Positions 19,465 through 27,837 of a stretch of 64,000 nucleotides of DNA are shown in pieces; within the stretch, counting starts at the first letter, position 1, and each line of letters begins with the position of its first letter. The stretch covers positions 1 through 64,000 of the forward strand of contig NZ_JACGWU010000005.1 of assembly GCF_014137865.1 (NCBI RefSeq). Reading direction: 5' to 3'. The notes under the pieces were generated by a model. The model saw only the letters and a list, made by a program, of their open reading frames with translations. It searched no databases and had not been told where the DNA came from. This stretch comes from Alpinimonas psychrophila. GTDB taxonomy: Bacteria > Actinomycetota > Actinomycetes > Actinomycetales > Microbacteriaceae. A program made the translations under genes and the position numbers.

Positions 19465-19581
19465 CTTTTTGTCGGCAGCCTCGGCTGAAGATGCCACGGA
19501 ACCCTCGAGGTCAAAAATGGCCTGGGTCAGGTCACTGACATCCAGCAGGGGCAAGATCTGCAAGGACGCGGGTGCTCTTGT
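19462..19581 (-). pseudogene. C-terminal remnant of a second regulator-like gene
   Basis: A 39-codon open segment with no start encodes SLQILPLLDVSDLTQAIFDL, then an acidic/Ala-rich tail ending in DKK. The ILPLLDVSDLTQAI stretch resembles the final helix of IclR proteins (compare [17 protein letters not shown] at the end of the adjacent regulator). It lies directly upstream of the intact IclR gene in the same orientation, and its 5' part is missing, cut off by the divergent ABC-F gene. It may be the tail of a lost paralogue or former operon gene. Confidence 0.4.
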
Positions 19582-19603
19582 CTAGGAGTGCGAAAATAGG
19601 GGG

Positions 19604-21316
19604 ATGAGCGCAACTCTCGTGGCCAAGAGCCTTACCGGCGGCCACGCCCATCGCATTTTGTTCAACTCCCTCGATCTGACGGTAGCCGCGGGTGATGTCA
19701 TCGGTGTCGTCGGCGTGAACGGTGCCGGGAAGTCCACGTTGTTGCGCGTTCTGGCGGGGCTTGATGAGCCCCAAGCGGGCTCAGTTTCTCTCGCGCCCAC
19801 CGATGCCTTCGTGGGTTTTTTGCCGCAGGAGCACGAGCGCATCGTCGGGGAATGCATCGCGGCCTATATCGGTCGCCGCACAGGGTGCACCGAAGCGACA
19901 GCGGCGATGGATGCTGCGGCAATCGCCCTGGGCAACACCGCGCCGCCGGCTCCCGGCAACGTCGAACACGCCCCTGACCCCGCCGAGGTATATTCGGCAG
20001 CATTCGACCATTGGATGGCGTGTGGTGCCGCCGACCTCGACGACCGCCTTCCTGCCGTCCTTGCCGACCTTGGGCTGTCGCTCGGGGATTATGTGCCCGA
20101 TAACTCAGCGCGCGAACAGTCCACCCTGTCGGCAGATTCCCTGATGACATCGCTCTCCGGCGGGCAGGCAGCCCGGGTCGGCCTCGCGGCCCTGCTCCTC
20201 TCACGGTTCGACATCGCGCTGCTGGATGAGCCCACCAACGACCTCGACCTCGACGGCCTAGAACGACTCGAGACTTTCGTTCGGGGCTTGCGCGGGGGCG
20301 TTGTGCTCGTCAGCCACGACCGCGAGTTTCTGGCCCGCTCGGTGACCAAGGTGCTCGAGCTTGACCTTGCTCAAGGCTCCAACCGGCTCTTCGGTGGCGG
20401 CTACGACTCGTTTCTCGAGGAGCGTGCCGTCGCCAAACGTCACGCTCGCGAGAACTACGAGGAGTTCGCCGACAAGAAAGCGGATCTCATCGGCCGCGCC
20501 CAAACGCAACGGGAGTGGTCGAGCCAGGGTGTGCGCAACGCGATGAAGAAGGCGCCCGACAACGACAAGATTCGCCGCAAGGCTTCGGCCGAGTCCAGCG
20601 AGAAGCAGGCCCAGAAGGTGCGCCAAATGGAGAGCCGCATCGCGCGCCTCGACGAGGTGGAGGAGCCCCGCAAGGAGTGGCAACTCGAGTTCACGATTGG
20701 CTCGGCCCCGCGCTCGAGCTCCGTCGTCTCGACGCTCTCGGCAGTCGTAATCCATCAGGGAGTGTTCACCCTCGGGCCCGTCTCCCTTCAGGTCAACGCC
20801 GGCGAGCGCATTGGCATCACCGGCCCGAACGGCGCGGGCAAGAGCACCCTCCTGCGCGCGCTCCTCGGGCGGCACAAACCCGACGAGGGCCAGGCGAGCC
20901 TCGGCAGCAGCGTCTCCATTGGCGAGATCGATCAAGCGCGAGCCGTGCTCGCGGGCAGCACGGCGTTGGCCGACAGCTTCGAGAATCAGGTTCCCGAACT
21001 CACGTCAGGCGAGGTGCGCACTCTGCTCGCCAAGTTTGGACTCAAGGCGGACCACGTTTTGCGCCCCGTGGATGACCTCTCCCCCGGCGAACGCACCCGC
21101 GCCGGCCTCGCGTTACTTCAGGCCCGCGGTGTCAATCTGCTCGTGCTCGACGAGCCCACAAACCACCTCGACCTCGCTGCCATCGAGCAACTCGAAGAAG
21201 CACTCGATTTCTATACCGGCACGCTCTTGCTGGTCACGCATGACCGACGAATGCTCGAAAACGTGACCCTCGATCGCCACTGGCACGTAGAAAACGGCAC
21301 CGTCACGGAGCAGTAG
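19604..21316 (+). CDS. ABC-F family ATP-binding protein
   Basis: This 570-residue soluble protein has two ABC ATPase domains and no membrane segments. Domain 1 has Walker A GVNGAGKST (37-45), signature LSGGQAARVG and Walker B ALLDEPTNDLDL; domain 2 has GPNGAGKST (about 405), LSPGERTRAG and LVLDEPTNHLDL. A charged inter-domain linker (about residues 265-350) is rich in Lys, Arg and Glu. ABC-F proteins act on the ribosome, either in translation-factor roles or as antibiotic resistance proteins. The subtype cannot be decided. The start is an ATG after GGGGG. Confidence 0.9.
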   Translation: MSATLVAKSLTGGHAHRILFNSLDLTVAAGDVIGVVGVNGAGKSTLLRVLAGLDEPQAGSVSLAPTDAFVGFLPQEHERIVGECIAAYIGRRTGCTEATAAMDAAAIALGNTAPPAPGNVEHAPDPAEVYSAAFDHWMACGAADLDDRLPAVLADLGLSLGDYVPDNSAREQSTLSADSLMTSLSGGQAARVGLAALLLSRFDIALLDEPTNDLDLDGLERLETFVRGLRGGVVLVSHDREFLARSVTKVLELDLAQGSNRLFGGGYDSFLEERAVAKRHARENYEEFADKKADLIGRAQTQREWSSQGVRNAMKKAPDNDKIRRKASAESSEKQAQKVRQMESRIARLDEVEEPRKEWQLEFTIGSAPRSSSVVSTLSAVVIHQGVFTLGPVSLQVNAGERIGITGPNGAGKSTLLRALLGRHKPDEGQASLGSSVSIGEIDQARAVLAGSTALADSFENQVPELTSGEVRTLLAKFGLKADHVLRPVDDLSPGERTRAGLALLQARGVNLLVLDEPTNHLDLAAIEQLEEALDFYTGTLLLVTHDRRMLENVTLDRHWHVENGTVTEQ

Positions 21317-21382
21317 CTCCGCTGCGGTGCCGTTGACGATCGATGCCGCCTTCTTTCGAGCTCATAAGCCCGGTCGAGAGAA

Positions 21383-23119
21383 TTACGCCTGAAAGGCGAG
21401 GGTCCCGTCGATGTAGGTCTCGTTGACGGTGATCTTGTCCCAACCGGCGGGGTCACTCGTCCACGGGTTCTCGTTGACAACCGCGTAATCGGCGCGCTTG
21501 CCAACTTCGAGGGAACCACGATCATCCGCGTGAATCTGCCAAGCCGCGTTCGTCGTGATGGCCGCGAGCGCCTGATCTACCGTGGCACATTCAGCTGGAT
21601 TCAACACGCTGCCATCGGCCTGGAGCTGACGCAGAACTGCGGTGCGCGCACTCTGCAGGGGGTGAACCCTGCTGACGTTGTAGTCGGAGTGCAGGCTGGG
21701 GCGAAGGCCGGCCTTGTACGCGGAGGCGACGCGGTCGAGTCGCTGCGAGCGAGCCGAACCGAGAATCGTGTCGCGGAAGGCGGCGCCCCAGTAGTAGAGG
21801 TGGTTCATCAGGAAGCTCGGCGAAATCCCGGCCGCTGCCATACGCGCCAGCTGATCATCGGTCGTAAATGACGCGTGCTCGAAACGGTGGCGAAGGTCCT
21901 TGGCGCCATACCCAGGCAACAGTTCCTCCATGGCTTCGAGACCAAATTCGACGGCGGCGTCACCGTTGGTGTGCACCATGAGCTGCCAGCCGTCATCGAG
22001 GCCCGCCTTCAGCGTGGACCGAAGGGTTTCGGGGGTCCAGTTGGCGTGACCACCGTTGTCCTCGCCCAGGTAGGGCTGCAAAAAGTAGCCCGAGCGACCC
22101 TGGTTTGAGCCATCCGTGACGACCTTCCAGGCATCCGCTCGCACCATTTCGTCACCGCTGAAGGGCGTGACACCGGCTTCTTTCCATGCGGCCGCAACCT
22201 CAAGGGGGGTCTTGCCAGACATCATGGCGAACTGCGCGGTTGACACGCGAACGGGAAGACGCTTGACGCCATTGAGCTGGTGCAACATGGCGAGCTCGCC
22301 AATCCCGGCGATAGTTCCGGTCGCGGCTTCACGCAGTGAGGTGACGCCCTGGCTGGCACACGCGTTGAGAATCTCCGTGATCCCTGCCGCCATGTCGGCT
22401 GCAGAAGGCCGGGGCATGTTCGCGAGCATCAACATCATTGCTGCAGCTTCACCCACGACACCCGTGAGCTTGCCATCGAAGCGGCCGAACGTGCCGCCGG
22501 CGGGGTCTTTCGTCTGGTCATCGATGCCCGCGGCCACGAAAGCGGCGCTATTCACATAGACGTAGTGCATTGACGCATTCATGACCACGACGGGGTTGTT
22601 GGGCGCCACCTGGTCGAGAATTGCGCGCGTCAGGTCGGGCTCGCCGGCGTAGAGGCTGGGGTCAAAAAGCTTAGCGAGCACGTACTGGCCGGCGGGCGTC
22701 TTCTGGGCGGCCTCCTTGATGGTGGCAACGACGGCGTCGAAGGTGGCACAGGACTCGTGGGAGACATCGGTCCACGTCAAGTTCATCAATGACGTCCAGA
22801 TATGCATGTGCGGCTCGATGAGGCCGGGAATAACGATGCCCTCGGGCTTCACAATCTGAGTGGAGGCGTTCGCAAGACCCTCGACATCGGACAGCGAACC
22901 GATCCCGATAATTTGGCCTCCCGAAATGGCCATGGCCTCGGCTAGGGGTGCCGCGAGATTGCCTGTGGCGATGGTGCCGACAACGAGAGTATCAGCGGAT
23001 GCGCCTACCGGAGCGCCCGCGGCGTGGTTGGCGGGATCAATGTTTGTGCCCGAAGAACCTAAGGCATCACCCAAGTGAAGTTGATTGACGGGATGAGCAG
23101 AACAACAAGAAACGGACAC
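21383..23119 (-). CDS. Amidohydrolase (YtcJ-like, amidohydrolase 3 family)
   Basis: This 578-residue protein has the metal-binding EPHMHIW motif after a beta-sandwich start (GQIIGIGSLSDVEG), and later HTNGDAAVEF, RHRFEHASF and SDYNVSRVHPL, the remaining metal and active-site segments of the amidohydrolase 3 family. Substrates are diverse amides or formylated compounds, and this one is unknown. The first roughly 45 residues (including Cys-Cys near the start) precede the family domain and contain no clear signal peptide, so the true start could lie further in. A second member of the family occurs at 42584-44230. Confidence 0.85.
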   Translation of the reverse strand: MSVSCCSAHPVNQLHLGDALGSSGTNIDPANHAAGAPVGASADTLVVGTIATGNLAAPLAEAMAISGGQIIGIGSLSDVEGLANASTQIVKPEGIVIPGLIEPHMHIWTSLMNLTWTDVSHESCATFDAVVATIKEAAQKTPAGQYVLAKLFDPSLYAGEPDLTRAILDQVAPNNPVVVMNASMHYVYVNSAAFVAAGIDDQTKDPAGGTFGRFDGKLTGVVGEAAAMMLMLANMPRPSAADMAAGITEILNACASQGVTSLREAATGTIAGIGELAMLHQLNGVKRLPVRVSTAQFAMMSGKTPLEVAAAWKEAGVTPFSGDEMVRADAWKVVTDGSNQGRSGYFLQPYLGEDNGGHANWTPETLRSTLKAGLDDGWQLMVHTNGDAAVEFGLEAMEELLPGYGAKDLRHRFEHASFTTDDQLARMAAAGISPSFLMNHLYYWGAAFRDTILGSARSQRLDRVASAYKAGLRPSLHSDYNVSRVHPLQSARTAVLRQLQADGSVLNPAECATVDQALAAITTNAAWQIHADDRGSLEVGKRADYAVVNENPWTSDPAGWDKITVNETYIDGTLAFQA

Positions 23120-23191
23120 GGTAAAAACTCCCTCGGTTTGTTGCGCTTAATGTAGCACCGCATGCTTGACACAATGCGCTTCAGTCCATTT

Positions 23192-23936
23192 CTAGTACCG
23201 CTCGACGCCAGCCCGCGCTGCAGCATGCTTATAAAAAGGACGTTCCAACCCGAGCACGACGAGACAGATCATCGCGCCAACGAAGGTTGCCAATGGCAAA
23301 GAACAGACCGGGCAGCGGGATCGAACCGGCGACCCCCACGGCGATAAAGAAACCCAGCAGAGTACCCCCGGCACGATGCAGTCCTTTCGCCCATGTCGCC
23401 TGGAGGGAGGGCTGCACGATGACGGCAATGGTGAGAATCAGCCATGCGCCGAGATGATTGAGTGCGAATTGAAGCGTAAGAAAACTTGTGAGGCCGAGTA
23501 GGAGGGTGGGCAACACGGCCGCCCCCGCCGTCACGGCGCCGATAAAGAGGCCGTTGATGAAAACGTTTTGAGTAAGAACCGAGGGTTGCGTCAACGCGAA
23601 TCCTGCACAAATCGGAACAAAGAGGAAAGCGGCGGAGAGCCCTCTGAAGTTCAGGAGGCCGGTGACGGCACCGATCAGAACGAAGGAAGCCACAGCGAGG
23701 AATAGCTCCGAAGCGGTACTCGCGGCAAGGAACACTGCCGCTCCCATCGCGAGCGCCGCCCACGCCGCATTTCGCCGCGTCGTCGAGACGATGGCGATGG
23801 CGCCACCAATGGCGCCGAGCGACGCTGCGCTTCCCGCCGCCGGCAACCCGAACATCGTGAGAAGAATGCCCGGGATCATTGTTGCGACCAGAATGACGAT
23901 GAGGCCGGCGAGCTTCGGAGCGGGGGTGGGGGGCAA
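23192..23936 (-). pseudogene. FUSC-like membrane protein with an apparent +1 frameshift
   Basis: The frame from 23936 encodes about 215 residues of a polytopic membrane protein with the FUSC-type motif LHRAGGTLLGFFIAVGVAG, then after FFAIG turns into a charged, unnatural tail. In the next frame the sequence continues as ATFVGAMICLVVLGLERPFY, a clean membrane helix plus a basic tail ending at 23192. The total length, 745 bp, equals 248 codons plus one base, so one extra G near 23294 explains the break. FUSC proteins export aromatic acids or similar compounds. Either the gene is a recent pseudogene or the read contains an error. Confidence 0.7.
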
Positions 23937-23945
23937 GTCAGCTCT

Positions 23946-24785
23946 CTAACGTGAAATGGTTGCGAATTTGCGAATACACAATGGCACAAAGATCACCAAC
24001 AGCACGCTGACCCCGATGAGAACGGTGGCGATGGGGTTTTGCGCGGGCCAAGCCTCCCCCACGATCGTGCCCGGGGGAACGTTACCGAAGAGTTCGCGGG
24101 CCGACTGCACCAGTGCGGAAACCGGATTCCATTCCGCGAACACCCTCAACGGTGTGGGCAGGTTTTCACTGGGCACGAAGGCGTTAGAGATGAAGGTCAA
24201 CGGGAAAAGAACCAGAAACGAGGCGTTGTTAATAATCTCGGGACTCTTGACTGACATCCCGAGAAATGCCATCACCCAGGAGAAGGCGTAAGAGAACAAC
24301 AGCAGGAGCCCGACACCCGCGAGGAACTCCAGTGGAGAAGAATTGACTCTCCAGCCCACGAGCAATCCAGTTCCCATCATGACCAGCATCGACAGGGTAT
24401 TAATCACGAGGTCACCATTGGTTCGCCCAACCAACACGGCAGCGCCGCTCATCGGCAGGGTGCGGAAACGGTCAATGATTCCGTCTTTGAGGTCTTGGGC
24501 CATCGCCGAACCTGAATAGGTGGAGCCAAAGACCACAGTTTGGGCAAAGATTCCCGCCATCAAGAACGAGGTGTAACCGTCGCCCGGGATGTCGATTGCC
24601 GCTCCAAAGACGTAGGTGAAGAGCAAAACAAACATAACGGGCTGAATTAGGCTGAAGAGCAGAATCTCTGGCACTCGGATGATCTTCATCAGATTTCGCC
24701 AGGTCGTCACCCAGCCGTCGCTCAGAAAGCGCGTGAGAGAGTTACCGGGAATGGGCTGCAGGGTGGTGCTCGTGGAAGTTGTCAT
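23946..24785 (-). CDS. ABC-2 type permease (DrrB-like)
   Basis: This 279-residue protein has six hydrophobic segments and the ABC-2 permease pattern: an N-terminal amphipathic segment (GWVTTWRNLMKIIRVPEIL), then FTYVFGAAI, and the C-terminal FISNAFVPSENLP signature of DrrB/NodJ-type exporters. It forms the membrane channel for the ATPase encoded upstream, whose stop overlaps its start by 4 bp. Substrates of such pairs are hydrophobic drugs, lipids or polyketides. Confidence 0.9.
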   Translation of the reverse strand: MTTSTSTTLQPIPGNSLTRFLSDGWVTTWRNLMKIIRVPEILLFSLIQPVMFVLLFTYVFGAAIDIPGDGYTSFLMAGIFAQTVVFGSTYSGSAMAQDLKDGIIDRFRTLPMSGAAVLVGRTNGDLVINTLSMLVMMGTGLLVGWRVNSSPLEFLAGVGLLLLFSYAFSWVMAFLGMSVKSPEIINNASFLVLFPLTFISNAFVPSENLPTPLRVFAEWNPVSALVQSARELFGNVPPGTIVGEAWPAQNPIATVLIGVSVLLVIFVPLCIRKFATISR

Positions 24786-25762
24786 GCCGCACTCTCCGTT
24801 TCAGCTTCGTCGGTTTGGGCAGAGCGACCAGTCAGCTGAAGGAACACGTCATCGAGGGTAGGTCGTCGCATTCCGGCGTCATGGAGACCGATACCTTCCT
24901 CCGCTGCCGCACTGACGATGGCAGCAAGGGCGTGGGGGCCATCCTGAACGGGAACAACCAACGTGCGGCCGGTCAGAATGGCCTGCTCCCCGGAACCAAA
25001 TCGTGTCAGGAGCGTGCGGGCATTTTCGCTTTGTGACTCGTCAACGAGGGTCACGGCGACCCGAAGGCCTCCGATCGATGCCTTCAACTCATCGGCCGTT
25101 CCTTGGGCAATGACTTGGCCGTTGTCAATCACCGAGATGGAATTCGCAAGGCGGTCAGCTTCTTCGAGGTACTGCGTTGTGAGCAATACGGTCGTACCAT
25201 CGGCCACCAGCCGCTCAATAACCTCCCACAGCCCCAATCGACTTCGGGGGTCGAGTCCCGTGGTTGGTTCATCTAGAAAAAGCACCGGTGGCCGAATCAC
25301 GAGCGCGCCAGCCAAGTCAATCCGGCGACGCATGCCCCCCGAGTATCCCTTGACCGTTCGATTTTGGGCCTCAACGAGGTCAAAGAGTTCGATGAGTTCG
25401 GTCGCACGTTGGCGAGCAACCCGGGTCCCCAAATGGTAGAGCTTTCCCACCATCAAGAGATTCTCAAAGCCGGTCAAATTTTGATCAACCGCGGCATATT
25501 GGCCACTGGCACCAATCATTCGCCGAATGGCTTGCGGCTCGGCTACGACGTTCACTCCGTCAATGAATGCGGATCCTGAATCCGGCTGAATCAGCGTGGT
25601 CAGTACTTTGACGGTGGTTGTTTTGCCGGCACCGTTGGGGCCGAGCAGTGCGGTGACGCTCCCTTGCTGGACCTCAAGGTTCAGGCCGTCCAGGGCTCTG
25701 ACTTGGGGAGAGCCCTTCGGAGAATACGTTTTGACGAGATCAATCGCCTCGATGAATGACAT
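24782..25762 (-). CDS. ABC transporter ATPase (DrrA-like)
   Basis: This 326-residue ATPase has Walker A GPNGAGKTTT, Q-loop, signature YSGGMRRRIDLA and Walker B LFLDEPTTGLDPRSR. The extended C-terminal domain ending in RRPTLDDVFLQLTG is the mark of the daunorubicin-resistance (DrrA) subfamily. It powers export through the permease encoded just downstream. Confidence 0.92.
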   Translation of the reverse strand: MSFIEAIDLVKTYSPKGSPQVRALDGLNLEVQQGSVTALLGPNGAGKTTTVKVLTTLIQPDSGSAFIDGVNVVAEPQAIRRMIGASGQYAAVDQNLTGFENLLMVGKLYHLGTRVARQRATELIELFDLVEAQNRTVKGYSGGMRRRIDLAGALVIRPPVLFLDEPTTGLDPRSRLGLWEVIERLVADGTTVLLTTQYLEEADRLANSISVIDNGQVIAQGTADELKASIGGLRVAVTLVDESQSENARTLLTRFGSGEQAILTGRTLVVPVQDGPHALAAIVSAAAEEGIGLHDAGMRRPTLDDVFLQLTGRSAQTDEAETESAA

Positions 25763-25993
25763 AAGGGAATTTTATCGAGCCGACAAAGCCTGCGGCAAAA
25801 CGTCGTCGTAACTGCGGTCACGATTTCTCCCGGGAGCCCACGATAGTGGCTTCTCCGGATGTCGGGTGGTCTTGAGATTGAAACATCCCCGTGGCCAACG
25901 CGACGGGAATTTCTGGAGATGGTTTCGGCGTCAGGAAAGCGGAGCTCGCGCGAAGAGGGTAGGCATCGCCTCGCTCTAGCTGCTCGCGCCTGC

Positions 25994-27397
25994 CTATCGA
26001 TCCGCTTGCGTTGGACTCTCCGGGGCGGCAGCGTCGGCCACATCCGCGTCGGCCGCAACCTTCCGGATGCCGATAGCCGAGATGACTGCTCCGACCGCGA
26101 GAAGCACGGCACTGAGGGTGAGGGCGCGGTCAAGCCACGCAGCGTCCACAACCGTTCCGACCACGGCGCCGAGCAGGGCGACCGCGATGAGGCTGGCGAT
26201 ACGGGAGATAGCGTTGTTGACGGCGGAAGCGATTCCCGACCGGGCCGGTTCGATCGCACCGAGGACGGCCGAGGTGAGTGGCGCGACCGTGATCGCGAGG
26301 CCGAGACCAAAAAGCAGCACCCCGAGGAGGGCTTGCGATACGAAATCGAACGGCACGTCAATCGCGCGCAGCGAGAGGAGACCGGCGGCGGCGATGAGCG
26401 GCCCCGCGGTCATAAACCAGCGCGAACCGAAACGCCCCGCGAGACTGCCGAAGACCGACGAGAAGGCAATCAACATGATCGTGAGAGGCAACATAATGAG
26501 GCCAGAAACGGTGGCGCTGAGGCCCGCACTCTCCTGAAGGAAGAGCACGATCACAAGGCTAGAGAGCGAGAGTGCCGCGTAGATTGCAAACGTCGCGGCA
26601 TTGCCCACAGCGAAGTTGCGGTTGCGAAACAGCGAGAGCGGCATCATCGGGACCGTGGCAGTGGCTTGGCGCACCAAAAATCCACCAAGGCACAGCGCGC
26701 CGACAACCATTGGCACATAAACGATGGGGGATCCCCAACCGAAGTTGCCTTGCTCGATGAGCCCAAAAACCACACCACCCAAACCGACAGCGCCAAGAGT
26801 TGCGCCCCACCAGTCGATGGCGGTGCGCACGGCCGCGGGGTGGTTGCGCATGGGGGCCATGAGAATCATCGTCGCCGCGATCGGCACGATGTTGATGAAG
26901 AACACCCAACGCCAACTGATGACGTCGGTGAGCAGTCCTCCGAGAAGCGGGCCGACAATGAACGCCGCTGACGTCCATGCCGTCCAGGCGCCGATCGCCC
27001 GCGACTGCGCCGAGCCCTGATGGGTGCCCATGATGAGGGCGAGCGAACTCGGCACCAGCAAAGCGCCGGCCACACCCTGCAGCGCGCGACCTGCAATGAG
27101 CAGCTCGGGGGTCGGTGAAAGACCACACGCGATGGATGCCACGCCAAAACCAATCAGCCCGATGCGCAGTACCGCGATCCGACCGAGTACGTCCGAAAGT
27201 GAGCCCGCAAGCAGAATCAAGGCGCCCAAAGTGATGAGGTATGAATCCAAGATCCACTGTTGAACGCTGAGCCCTCCGCCAAGTTCTGCGCTGATTGCGG
27301 GCAGTGCAACGTTGATGATCGAGCCATCGAGAAACGCGACGAATGCCGCAAGAATCGCCACGACGAGTGCACGTCTGTTGAGGACCGTCTTTGCCAT
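25994..27397 (-). CDS. MFS drug exporter of the DHA2 family
   Basis: This 467-residue protein has 14 predicted membrane helices. The first helix motif FLDGSIINVALPAI and the SLSDVLGRIAVLRIG loop place it in the DHA2 (14-helix) proton-driven drug exporter group. I chose the ATG at 27397 because the conserved domain begins immediately after it; the upstream extension is Arg/Pro-rich and unlikely. It lies 150 bp from the left end of the tRNA-Tyr element and is chromosomal. Confidence 0.9.
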   Translation of the reverse strand: MAKTVLNRRALVVAILAAFVAFLDGSIINVALPAISAELGGGLSVQQWILDSYLITLGALILLAGSLSDVLGRIAVLRIGLIGFGVASIACGLSPTPELLIAGRALQGVAGALLVPSSLALIMGTHQGSAQSRAIGAWTAWTSAAFIVGPLLGGLLTDVISWRWVFFINIVPIAATMILMAPMRNHPAAVRTAIDWWGATLGAVGLGGVVFGLIEQGNFGWGSPIVYVPMVVGALCLGGFLVRQATATVPMMPLSLFRNRNFAVGNAATFAIYAALSLSSLVIVLFLQESAGLSATVSGLIMLPLTIMLIAFSSVFGSLAGRFGSRWFMTAGPLIAAAGLLSLRAIDVPFDFVSQALLGVLLFGLGLAITVAPLTSAVLGAIEPARSGIASAVNNAISRIASLIAVALLGAVVGTVVDAAWLDRALTLSAVLLAVGAVISAIGIRKVAADADVADAAAPESPTQADR

Positions 27398-27514
27398 GAG
27401 GTCAGTCAAACACTCGCGAGGGCGTTCTTCAATGGTCTTTGCTGTGGTGGCGAGTGGGGGAGCCGTCGGCGCGATGCGCCTCCTCCCGAATCCCCTCATC
27501 ATTCAGACACAACG

Positions 27515-27544
27515 AAAAAACGCCCCGGCAAGGGGCGTTCTTTT
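27515..27544. terminator. Bidirectional terminator, probably the original tRNA-Tyr terminator
   Basis: AACGCCCC / GGGGCGTT form a perfect 8-bp stem with a 5-nt loop, flanked by six A on the left and CTTTT on the right. It lies just outside attL, on the 3' side of the tRNA fragment, where the terminator of an uninterrupted tRNA-Tyr gene would be. Confidence 0.75.
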
Positions 27545-27548
27545 CGTG

Positions 27549-27599
27549 GTGGCGAGTGGGGGATTCGAACCCTCGAATGCTGAGCAGTCTGATTTACAG
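27549..27599 (-). repeat. attL: 51-bp direct repeat, 3' part of tRNA-Tyr
   Basis: This segment is identical over 51 bp to 35179-35229. It comprises the anticodon arm, variable region, T arm and acceptor 3' strand of tRNA-Tyr. After one mismatch at 27600 a further 5 bp match, then similarity ends. It marks the left end of the integrated element. Confidence 0.93.
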
Positions 27600-27661
27600 A
27601 CAGATACCAACGGGGCTAGAACCCTTGCTATTACTGGGGTCTCGTAAGTTAGTAGCCATTT

Positions 27662-27682
27662 CGTGCCAGATACGTGCCAGAT
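27662..27682. repeat. Two copies of an 11-bp repeat, left arm-type sites
   Basis: CGTGCCAGATA followed by CGTGCCAGAT occurs 63 bp inside attL. The same word is repeated four times inside the right end. Matched short direct repeats near both att sites are typical of arm-type binding sites of tyrosine integrases. Confidence 0.65.
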
Positions 27683-27837
27683 TCAAATGGAAGGCGAGTC
27701 TGATTTTACCCCTCACCAGCATCCTTAGAGAGGGTTCCGCCTGCGTGAAACCGATGTTCGTGGATTTGGGACTTCGTGGGTAAAGTAACGCCAATAGGGG
27801 TGAGACGCATACATGCGTCAAAAAATGGGGGGCAACA

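Noticed and set aside
25859..26971. 370-codon plus-strand frame rich in Arg, Glu, His and Asp
   Set aside because: It lies opposite the DHA2 exporter and has the charged low-complexity look of an antisense frame in GC-rich DNA.
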